The notes under the pieces are model-generated. The model ran no database searches, was not told the origin of the DNA, and saw only the letters and a list, made by a program, of their open reading frames with translations. Shown piece after piece: positions 42,092 through 50,871 of a stretch of DNA of 64,000 nt (positions are counted from its first letter, which is position 1; every line of letters begins with the position of its first letter). The stretch spans positions 118,506 through 182,505 of the forward strand of contig NZ_JACHNU010000009.1 in assembly GCF_014199525.1 (NCBI RefSeq). The letters run 5' to 3'. Source of the stretch: Conexibacter arvalis. GTDB lineage: Bacteria; Actinomycetota; Thermoleophilia; Solirubrobacterales; Solirubrobacteraceae. The position numbers and the translations under genes were made by a program.

Positions 42092-42643
42092 CTAGGCGGC
42101 CTTGACGGCGGAGATGTCGAGCGCCAGCTTGACCTTGTCGCTGACGAGGACGTTGCCGGAGCCGAGCGCCTGGTTGAACTTCATCTCGAAGTCGCCGCGG
42201 TTGAGCTGGCCGGTGACGGAGAGGCCGACGCGCTCGTTGCCCCACGGGTCGGTGTCGGTGCCCTCGACGGTCGCCTCGAGCGTGATCGGCTTCGTGATGC
42301 CGTGGATCGTGATGTCGCCGGTGATCTTGAAGGTCTCCTCGTCGACCGGCTCGATCGCCGTCGACTGGAAGCTGATCTGCGGGTTGCTGGCGGCGTCGAA
42401 GAAGTCGGCCGACTTGAGGTGCTCGTCGCGCTGCGCCTCGCGCGTGTCGACCGAGGCGACCTCGACGGTGCCGGAGGCGCTCGCGCTCCCGTCCTCGCCG
42501 ATCGTGAGGCTGCCCTGGAACTCGTTGAACTGGCCCTTCACGGTCGCGATGCCCATGTGCTTGACGGAGAACTGGACGACCGAGTGCGAAGGATCGACGT
42601 TCCAGGTGCCGGTGGGAACGGAGGTGACGGTGCTGGCGGACAT
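42092..42643 (-). CDS. YceI-family lipid-binding protein
   Basis: The 183-residue protein is a YceI-type lipocalin-like beta-barrel: GTWNVDPSHSVVQFSVKHMGIATVKGQFNEFQGSL, DEHLKSADFFDAASNPQISFQS, ITGDITIHGITKPITLEATVEG and LNRGDFEMKFN. The family binds polyisoprenoid-like lipids. There is no signal peptide, so this member is cytoplasmic. ATG 42643 fits the family start; a longer GTG frame overlaps operator DNA. It is divergent from a MarR-family gene, and the 90-bp gap contains two TTGCG-type palindromes, so repression by that MarR protein is likely. Confidence 0.9.
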   Translation of the reverse strand: MSASTVTSVPTGTWNVDPSHSVVQFSVKHMGIATVKGQFNEFQGSLTIGEDGSASASGTVEVASVDTREAQRDEHLKSADFFDAASNPQISFQSTAIEPVDEETFKITGDITIHGITKPITLEATVEGTDTDPWGNERVGLSVTGQLNRGDFEMKFNQALGSGNVLVSDKVKLALDISAVKAA

Positions 42644-42675
42644 TGGTGGTGCTTCCCTTCCTGACGGGTAATTGA

Positions 42676-42716
42676 TTGCGTGCTCAACAACATACCACAA
42701 GTGCTTGCGCACGCAA
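42676..42716. promoter_or_regulatory. Two MarR-type operators between yceI and marR
   Basis: TTGCGTGCTCAA (42676-42687) and TTGCGCACGCAA (42705-42716) are 12-bp palindromic sites, the second nearly perfect, 29 bp apart. Together they also form an 8-bp inverted repeat TTGCGTGC/GCACGCAA. Size and sequence suit a MarR dimer; the divergent marR gene is the obvious source. Confidence 0.65.
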
Positions 42717-42720
42717 CTGT

Positions 42721-42726
42721 TATCCT
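42721..42726 (+). promoter_or_regulatory. -10 element TATCCT of the marR gene
   Basis: TATCCT ends 7 bases before ATG 42734 and lies just downstream of the second palindrome, so bound regulator would block its own promoter. Confidence 0.55.
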
Positions 42727-42733
42727 CCTTCAC

Positions 42734-43261
42734 ATGGCCACGCCCCCGACACCACTCTCCCCGCTTCCCGCCCCGGCGGACCTCGCGGCGGACGACGGGG
42801 CGCCGGTCTGCGGCAACGCCGACGACTGGGAGAGCCTCTCAGCTGCCGAGAGCGGCGCCTGGCACGGCTTCCTCCAGGCCCACGCCGAGATCCAGGTCGA
42901 GCTGGAGCACGAGCTGCAGGCCGCGCACCAGCTCTCCTTCAGCGACTACTTCGCGCTGCTCGCGCTCGAGCGCGCGCCCGCGGGCAGACTGCGGATGCAC
43001 GACCTCGCCAAGCCGGTCCGCCTCACGCGCAGCGGCCTCACGCGGCTGGTCGAGCGGCTCGAGCGCGTCGGCCTGATCGAGCGCACCCCCTGCGAGGACG
43101 ACGCGCGCGGGACCGAGGCGCGCATCACCGAGCAGGGCCGCGCGCTGGTCCACGCCGCCTCCGCGACCCACCTCGCCGGCGTCCGCCGCCGCTTCCTCGA
43201 GCGCTTCTCCCCCGCCGAGCTGGCAGTGCTCGCCGAGCAGTTCGGCCGCCTGACCGCCTGA
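42734..43261 (+). CDS. MarR-family transcriptional regulator
   Basis: The 175-residue winged-helix regulator shows helices LEHELQAAHQLSFSDYFALLALERAP, recognition region MHDLAKPVRLTRSGLTRLVERLERVGLIER, wing CEDDARGTEARITEQGRAL and a C-terminal dimerisation helix (FLERFSPAELAVLAEQFGRL). MarR proteins are usually released from DNA by phenolic or oxidant ligands. The leaderless ATG 42734 excludes 18 extra residues of an upstream frame. It is divergent from yceI with two candidate operators between, implying control of both genes. Confidence 0.9.
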   Translation: MATPPTPLSPLPAPADLAADDGAPVCGNADDWESLSAAESGAWHGFLQAHAEIQVELEHELQAAHQLSFSDYFALLALERAPAGRLRMHDLAKPVRLTRSGLTRLVERLERVGLIERTPCEDDARGTEARITEQGRALVHAASATHLAGVRRRFLERFSPAELAVLAEQFGRLTA

Positions 43262-43382
43262 CCGCGGAGCACGGCCGCGAGGGCCGCCCGGCGCCCGGTC
43301 CTCCATCCGGAGCAGGCGGCGCCCGGAAGGTCTGTACGGCTGGCCCACGGAATCTCGCCCCCCACGGCCGATCATTCCCTCC

Positions 43383-43547
43383 ATGCAGAGCACCCCGCCG
43401 ATCCGCCGCTACGTGATCGTCCGTCGCCGGGGCCGCGACGGCTCGACGGCGTGGAGCATGGAGCCCCTCGCTCCCTCCACGCACCGCAAGCCGCCCGCGC
43501 CGGCGGCCGCGCCGCGCCCCGAGCCGCGCGGCGCGCGCGCCGCGTAG
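43383..43547 (+). CDS. Small basic ORF, unknown
   Basis: A 54-residue ORF beginning MQSTPPIRRYVIVRRRGRDGSTAW, with a Pro/Ala/Arg tail. The start looks protein-like, but there is no clear Shine-Dalgarno or -10. It lies in an otherwise empty gap between marR and the convergent amidohydrolase. Function unknown, existence uncertain. Confidence 0.3.
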   Translation: MQSTPPIRRYVIVRRRGRDGSTAWSMEPLAPSTHRKPPAPAAAPRPEPRGARAA

Positions 43548-43634
43548 CCGCCACCCACCCAGCGGCCGCACAGCGCGCCGGCCCCGGCCTGCCCTGAGCG
43601 CGCCGCCGGCGCCCGCCGCGCGGCGCGAGCCGCC

Positions 43635-44786
43635 TCAGCCAAGGTCGAGCTCGGGCACCGGGACGGCCGGCGTGCGGGCGATGTTGAGCGCCAGCGTCAG
43701 CAGCGATATGCCGGCCGGGAGCGCGCCGGCGGTCGCGGCCGGCGCGTCGGCCAGCCGCCGTTCGTAGGCGTCGATCAGCTCGACGATCGCGCGGCAGTGG
43801 GGCGCCTGCGGAGCGTCGGCCGGCACCGCGCAGGCCAGCCGCGCGAGGCTCAGCATCTCCGTCCCCTGCGATCTCGCCGCCAGCTGGCCGAACGCGGCCG
43901 TCAGGTAGGTGGCGACGCGGTCGAGCCGCGCGTCGACGGCGATCTCGGTCGCGCCGCTCGGCGCCGAGCCGTCGAGCGGGTCCGCGGCGGCGAGCAGGCG
44001 CTCGGTCTGCGCGCCGAGCACGAGCCGGATCCGCTCGTCGTCGATCCCCGCCTGCCGCGCGACGCGGATCACCTCGATCGCCGTCACCGGCGTGCGGCCG
44101 TACGGCGCGTCGGAGGCGAACAGGATCTGACCGGCGGGGACGGTCGCGAACAGCGCGAGCATGTCGCTCGGCGACCACCACGCCGTGTCGAAGTAGAGGT
44201 TCGGCAGCTCCTGCGCCTGCAGCCCGATCCACGACAGGTCGCTGATGCCGGCGTGCGCGAGGATCAGCCGCACGCCGGGGTAGCGCGTCGCGACCTGGAC
44301 GGCGTGGGCGCCGAGCGACGGGATCCCCCGCCCAGCGTGGACGAGCACCGGGACGCGGCGCTCGTGGGCGAGCGACCACACCTCTTCGAGCCGCCGGTCG
44401 TCGAGCGTGAAGCCCTCGCCGCGCGGGTGGAGCTTCAGGCCGCGGGCGCCGGCGTCGAGCGTTCGCCGCGCCTCGTGCGCCGGGTCGGCGGCCGGGTCGA
44501 CGCGGCCGAAGGCGAAGAGGCGGCCGCCGGAGTCGCGCGCCGCGGCGATCACCGCGTCGTTGGGCCCGGGGTAGCCGTCCGGCTCTCTCAGCGGGAAGAC
44601 GACGCCGACGGCGCCGGCCGCCTCCAGGTGCGCGGTCAGCTCGGCCGGCGAGCAGCGCATCGTGTCCGGGTCGTGCTCGCCGACGTGCGTGTGCACGTCG
44701 ATCACGACCGGGTCGCCGAGCGCGGCGCGCTCCTGCTCGTACCAGCGCAGCAGCGCTGGGTCGACCGACAGGTCCGGGCGGCTCAC
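43635..44786 (-). CDS. Amidohydrolase-family (TIM-barrel) protein
   Basis: The 383-residue protein belongs to the amidohydrolase-2 group: VVIDVHTHVGEHDPDT (HxH metal ligands, about 29-33), GARGLKLHPRGEGF (Lys/His), VLVHAGRG (His), LILAHAGISDL (His) and ILFASDAPYGRTP (Asp). Relatives are decarboxylases or hydrolases acting on aromatic or sugar-acid substrates. The C-terminal 110 residues are helical and not part of the barrel, an unusual addition. ATG 44786 starts 6 bases after the stop of the small TM protein gene upstream, so they form an operon. Confidence 0.82.
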   Translation of the reverse strand: MSRPDLSVDPALLRWYEQERAALGDPVVIDVHTHVGEHDPDTMRCSPAELTAHLEAAGAVGVVFPLREPDGYPGPNDAVIAAARDSGGRLFAFGRVDPAADPAHEARRTLDAGARGLKLHPRGEGFTLDDRRLEEVWSLAHERRVPVLVHAGRGIPSLGAHAVQVATRYPGVRLILAHAGISDLSWIGLQAQELPNLYFDTAWWSPSDMLALFATVPAGQILFASDAPYGRTPVTAIEVIRVARQAGIDDERIRLVLGAQTERLLAAADPLDGSAPSGATEIAVDARLDRVATYLTAAFGQLAARSQGTEMLSLARLACAVPADAPQAPHCRAIVELIDAYERRLADAPAATAGALPAGISLLTLALNIARTPAVPVPELDLG

Positions 44787-44792
44787 GCGGCT

Positions 44793-45140
44793 TCAGGCGC
44801 GCTTCGCGCGACGGCGCCTGCGCAGCACGACGACGGCGCCGAGCAGCGCGGCGGCGAGGCCGGCGAGCAGCGGCGCGCGCGACGGGCCGGGCGGCGGCTC
44901 GGGGCTCGTGAGGCTGACGTTGCCGTGGTGGCGGGGCGCCGGCATCGCGAACTCCTCGGCGGCGAGCACGTCGTGCGGCGGCGCGTCGGGGTCGGGCGGC
45001 TCGGGCAGCTCGACGGGCCCCTGCTGGTGGATCGCAGCGTCGGGCGAGGGGCCGGGGAACTCGTCCGCGGCGAGCACGTCGTGCGGCTCGTCGCCGGCGG
45101 CCCGCCCGGCGGGGCTCTGATCCGGCTCTCGTTCGCTCAT
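44793..45140 (-). CDS. Small repeat-containing single-TM protein
   Basis: The 115-residue acidic protein has two copies of the decapeptide PHDVLAA(D/E)EF (about residues 19-28 and 55-64) in a Pro/Asp-rich region. It ends with one membrane helix (LLAGLAAALLGAVVVL) followed by RRRRRAKR, so the N-terminal part should face outside or be tail-anchored. The repeat resembles a short linear motif presented twice, perhaps for partner binding. I know no family. Operonic with the downstream amidohydrolase. Confidence 0.65.
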   Translation of the reverse strand: MSEREPDQSPAGRAAGDEPHDVLAADEFPGPSPDAAIHQQGPVELPEPPDPDAPPHDVLAAEEFAMPAPRHHGNVSLTSPEPPPGPSRAPLLAGLAAALLGAVVVLRRRRRAKRA

Positions 45141-45220
45141 CGCGGTCGATCTTTCCAGATCGCGGCCGGCGCAACCACCTCGTGGCCGAAATTCGCCCCT
45201 ACAGCGGCTCTCGTGTAAAA

Positions 45221-45241
45221 CTTGAGCGAGCTTGACTCAAA
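45221..45241. promoter_or_regulatory. HAIR element (HspR site) upstream of lon
   Basis: CTTGAGC-N7-ACTCAAA matches the HspR-associated inverted repeat CTTGAGT-N7-ACTCAAG at 12 of 14 positions. It overlaps the lon -35 box. HspR control of lon is established in Streptomyces. Confidence 0.75.
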
Positions 45242-45262
45242 TCAGCTCATACGAGCTATACT
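45232..45262 (+). promoter_or_regulatory. lon promoter (-35 TTGACT, -10 TATACT)
   Basis: TTGACT at 45232-45237 and TATACT at 45257-45262 are separated by 19 bp. The -35 lies inside the HAIR. AGCTC-ATAC-GAGCT, a second inverted repeat, sits in the spacer. Predicted leader about 36 bases. Confidence 0.65.
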
Positions 45263-45305
45263 CGCTTACTCTTCGTAAGTCGAACGACAGGAAGTGACGC
45301 AGCGC

Positions 45306-47591
<2,286 letters not shown>

Positions 47592-47617
47592 CGCGCCCCT
47601 CCCCCGACGATCGCGTC

Positions 47618-47648
47618 CGTCCCGTGCGCCGCCGTGGCGCACGGGACG
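47618..47648 (+). terminator. Terminator after lon
   Basis: CGTCCCGTGCGCC-GCCGT-GGCGCACGGGACG is a perfect 13-bp stem with a 5-base loop, 26 bases after the lon stop. Confidence 0.65.
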
Positions 47649-47685
47649 CAGCGCAGGCTGGACGTTTCGTCGGCGCGCGGACAGG

Positions 47686-47691
47686 TAGCTT
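47686..47691 (+). promoter_or_regulatory. -10 element TAGCTT, aldehyde dehydrogenase
   Basis: TAGCTT ends exactly 6 bases before ATG 47698: leaderless pattern. Confidence 0.5.
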
Positions 47692-47697
47692 GCAGGC

Positions 47698-49176
47698 ATG
47701 AGCACGACGATCACCGCCTCGCAGGAACAAGCCGTCATCGAGCGGGTCCCCAAGGGGCTCTTCATCGGCGGCGAATGGCGGGATGCCACCGGGGGCGGGA
47801 CGCTCGCCGTCGAGGATCCCTCGACGACGGCGACCCTGACCGAGATCGCCGACGGCACGCCCGACGACGCGCTCGCCGCGCTGACCGCCGCGCACGAGGC
47901 GCAGGCGTCGTGGGCGAAGCACCCGCCGCGCGAGCGCGGCGAGATCCTGCGCCGCGCCTTCGAGCTGATCGCCGCCCGCACCGACGAGCTGGCGCTGCTG
48001 ATGACGCTGGAGATGGGCAAGCCGATCTCGGAGGCGAAGGGCGAGATCGCCTACGCGAACGAGTTCTTCCGCTGGTTCTCCGAGGAGGCCGTGCGGATCG
48101 AGGGCCGCTACGCGACGGCGCCCAACGGCGTCGGACGGATGCTGACGATGAAGCAGCCGGTCGGCCCCTGCCTCTTCATCACGCCGTGGAACTTCCCGCT
48201 CGCGATGGGCACGCGCAAGATCGGCCCGGCGATCGCCGCCGGCTGCACGATGGTCGTCAAGCCGGCGCAGCAGACGCCGCTGTCGATGCTGGCGCTGGCG
48301 CAGATCCTCGAGGAGGCCGGCCTGCCGAAGGGCGTCCTCAACGTGATCACGTCGAGCAGATCGGGTTCGCTGATGGCGCCGCTGATCAGCGACCCGCGCG
48401 CCCGCAAGCTCTCCTTCACCGGCTCGACCGCGGTCGGCCAGAAGCTGATGGAGCAGGCCTCCGAGCAGCTGCTGCGGATCTCGATGGAGCTCGGCGGCAA
48501 CGCGCCGTTCCTCGTCTTCGACGACGCCGACGTCGACGCCGCCGTCGAGGGGGCGCTGCTGGCGAAGATGCGCAACATGGGCGAGGCCTGCACCGCCGCC
48601 AACCGCTTCCACGTCAGCGCCCGGGTTGCCGACGAGTTCACGACCAAGCTCGCCGAGCGGATCGGCGCGCTGAAGGTCGGCCGCGGGACCGAGGAGGGCG
48701 TCCAGGTCGGCCCGCTCGTCGACGGCAAGCAGCGCGACACCGTCCGCGGCCTCGTCGACGACGCCCTCTCCAAGGGCGCGACGGCCGTCGTCGGCGGCAT
48801 GGACGCCGACGGCGAGGGCTACTTCTTCAAGCCGACGGTGCTCGCCGACGTCTCCGAAGACGCCGAGCTGCTGCGCGAGGAGATCTTCGGCCCGGTCGCA
48901 CCGGTGATCTCCTTCGACGACGAGCAGGCGGCCGTCGCCGCCGCCAACAGAACGCAGTACGGCCTCGTCGCCTACGTCTTCACGCAGGACGTGAGACGGG
49001 CGCTGCGGGTCGTCGAGGGCCTCGAGACCGGCATGGTCGGCCTCAACCAGGGGATCGTCTCCAACGCCGCGGCGCCGTTCGGCGGCGTCAAGCACTCCGG
49101 CTTCGGCCGGGAGGGCGGTCGCGAGGGGATCGAGGAGTACCTCGACACGAAGTACGTCGCGATCAACCTCGACTGA
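47698..49176 (+). CDS. gabD: NAD(P)-dependent succinate-semialdehyde-type dehydrogenase
   Basis: The 492-residue aldehyde dehydrogenase has the catalytic Glu in MELGGNAPFLVFDDAD, nucleophile Cys in MGEACTAANRFHV, the oxyanion Asn in TPWNFPLAMGTRKIGPA, NAD-loop FTGSTAVGQKL and C-terminal GGVKHSGFGREGG. FNxG-type motif region and the KPAQQTPLS motif fit GabD/SSADH and related broad aldehyde dehydrogenases. It probably oxidises succinate semialdehyde or similar omega-semialdehydes. No 4-aminobutyrate transaminase gene is adjacent, so the exact substrate is inferred. Single gene with its own promoter. Confidence 0.88.
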   Translation: MSTTITASQEQAVIERVPKGLFIGGEWRDATGGGTLAVEDPSTTATLTEIADGTPDDALAALTAAHEAQASWAKHPPRERGEILRRAFELIAARTDELALLMTLEMGKPISEAKGEIAYANEFFRWFSEEAVRIEGRYATAPNGVGRMLTMKQPVGPCLFITPWNFPLAMGTRKIGPAIAAGCTMVVKPAQQTPLSMLALAQILEEAGLPKGVLNVITSSRSGSLMAPLISDPRARKLSFTGSTAVGQKLMEQASEQLLRISMELGGNAPFLVFDDADVDAAVEGALLAKMRNMGEACTAANRFHVSARVADEFTTKLAERIGALKVGRGTEEGVQVGPLVDGKQRDTVRGLVDDALSKGATAVVGGMDADGEGYFFKPTVLADVSEDAELLREEIFGPVAPVISFDDEQAAVAAANRTQYGLVAYVFTQDVRRALRVVEGLETGMVGLNQGIVSNAAAPFGGVKHSGFGREGGREGIEEYLDTKYVAINLD

Positions 49177-49192
49177 TCGCCTGCCCACCCGA

Positions 49193-49228
49193 CCGGCGGC
49201 CTCGCGCGCGCGTTCGCGGGGCCGCCGG
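49193..49228 (+). terminator. Stem-loops after aldehyde dehydrogenase
   Basis: CCGGCGGCC (49193-49201) pairs with GGCCGCCGG (49220-49228); a second stem GCGCGGG-CGCTT-CCCGCGC follows at 49228-49246. One or both probably terminate the gene. Confidence 0.45.
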
Positions 49229-49344
49229 CGCGGGCGCTTCCCGCGCGGCCGCCTGAGGCGCGGCCGCGCCACGATCGCGCAGCATGGCGCGTGCGGCGCT
49301 CGCCCCCGGTGGAGATTCGCCGCGCGCGGCCGATCAGACCGGGC

Positions 49345-50754
49345 ATGCCCCGCCCGTTCCGCCCGCTCGTCGGCCTCGCCCCCGCGCTCCTGCTGCTCCT
49401 CCTGCCGGCGCTCGCCGCGGCCGCCGCGCCGCCGCGCCAGCAGCACGCGATCGTCGGCGGCACGCCGGCCGCCGACGGCACCTTCGGGCCGCTCGCGTTC
49501 GTCACCTCGCAGACGAGCGCGACGACGGCGATCGCCTGCACCGGCACGGTGATCGCGCCCGCGATCGTCCTCACCGCCGCCCACTGCCTCCTCGACGCGG
49601 CGACCGGCGCGCCGCGTCCCGCCGGCGGCGTCGTCGTGACCGTCGGACGGCTCGACCGCCGCGCCCCCGGCGGCCAGCTGCTGACGGCCGCGCGCCTGCT
49701 CGTCCACCCCGCCTACGACCCGCGCGAGCTGCGCGCCGACCTCGCGCTGATCGTCCTCTCCTCCGCCGCCGCGGCGTCGCCGCTCGCTGTCGCCGGCGCC
49801 GACGACGCCGGCCTCGCCGTCGGCGGCGCGACGGCGACGATCGCCGGCTGGGGCCTGTCGGCCCCGAGCGCCGCGACCGCCGCGCAGCGCCTGCTGACCG
49901 CGACGACGACGATCCTCGACGCCGGCGCCTGCCGCCGCCTGCTCGGCGCCGGCTTCGATCCCGTCGGCACGCTCTGCGTCGTCGACGCGCCGGCCTTCGC
50001 CGCGGCGACCTGCCGCGGCGACAGCGGCGGGCCGCTGATCGTGCTGCGCCCCGACGGGACGCCGGTCGTCGTCGGCGTGACGAGCTGGGGCAGCCAGGAC
50101 TGCGACCCGCGCGTCCCGCAGGCGTTCACGCGACTGTCGACCTACGCCGGCTGGATCGCGTCGCAGGTCGCCTCCTCGCCGACGCCGCCGGAGCCGCCGC
50201 CGGCGCCCGTCGCCGCGGTGCCGACCGCCGAGACCCGCGGGGACGGCGGCCCGCCCGCGGCACGCGCCGTCGCCCCGCGCGGCGGCGAGCCCGCCGCCGC
50301 ACATCCGCGGACCCGCGCCGGCTGGTACCGCGGCCGCACCGCTCAGCGCCGCGCCGTCGCCGTCGACGTCGCCGCCGGCGGCCGCGCCGTCGCCACCGTC
50401 CGCGTCACGCTCGCCGGCCGCTGCGCGGCGCCCCGCGCTCGCAGCGCGAGCAGCCGGGCGTCCGGCTCCGCCGCCGGCCGTACCGTGGCTGCTCGCGGCG
50501 CCGCCGTCCGCCGCACCGCCGCTCCCCCCTCCCGCCGCTCGTTGCGCACCGCGGTGCTGCGGCTGCCCGCGCGGGCCGGCCGCCTCACCGACGGCAGCCG
50601 CTTCGCCGCGCCGGGCGACGCCGCGCGCGGGGTGCGGCTGCGGGTCGCCGGCCGCTTCGCCGGCGATGTGGTCCACGGCTCCGTCCGCGCGACGTGGCGC
50701 GACCGCGCCGCGCGCTGCGCGACCGGTCCGGTCGCCTTCAGCGCCCGCCGATAG
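49345..50754 (+). CDS. Secreted trypsin-like serine protease
   Basis: The 469-residue exported protein has a signal peptide (LVGLAPALLLLLLPALAAAAA, about 8-28). The S1 chymotrypsin-fold domain starts IVGGTPAADGTFGPLAFV and has the full triad: His in LTAAHC, Asp in RADLALIVL and Ser in CRGDSGGPL. SWG and C-D-P residues around the S1 pocket suggest trypsin-like or related specificity; the IVGG start indicates zymogen activation. After residue ~280 a Pro/Ala/Arg-rich linker and a small beta domain of unknown function follow. ATG 49345 gives the signal peptide; GTG 49291 adds 18 unrelated residues. Confidence 0.85.
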   Translation: MPRPFRPLVGLAPALLLLLLPALAAAAAPPRQQHAIVGGTPAADGTFGPLAFVTSQTSATTAIACTGTVIAPAIVLTAAHCLLDAATGAPRPAGGVVVTVGRLDRRAPGGQLLTAARLLVHPAYDPRELRADLALIVLSSAAAASPLAVAGADDAGLAVGGATATIAGWGLSAPSAATAAQRLLTATTTILDAGACRRLLGAGFDPVGTLCVVDAPAFAAATCRGDSGGPLIVLRPDGTPVVVGVTSWGSQDCDPRVPQAFTRLSTYAGWIASQVASSPTPPEPPPAPVAAVPTAETRGDGGPPAARAVAPRGGEPAAAHPRTRAGWYRGRTAQRRAVAVDVAAGGRAVATVRVTLAGRCAAPRARSASSRASGSAAGRTVAARGAAVRRTAAPPSRRSLRTAVLRLPARAGRLTDGSRFAAPGDAARGVRLRVAGRFAGDVVHGSVRATWRDRAARCATGPVAFSARR

Positions 50755-50787
50755 CGCTGCGCCCGGCCGCGCGAGCGACCGCGGCCG

Positions 50788-50863
50788 ACCGCGGCGCTCG
50801 CCCCGCGATCGGGGTGCAAGTCGCCCCACCGCGGCGCTCGCCCCGCGCTCGGGGTGCGAGCGC
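50788..50863. terminator. Duplicated stem-loop between convergent genes
   Basis: A 33-bp unit beginning accgcggcgctcgccccgcg occurs at 50788-50820 and 50828-50860 (40-bp period). The second copy folds as GCGCTCG-CCCCG ... CGGGG-TG-CGAGCGC (50834-50863). It separates the protease gene from the convergent helicase gene and should stop transcription both ways. Confidence 0.55.
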
Positions 50864-50871
50864 CGCCCCGC

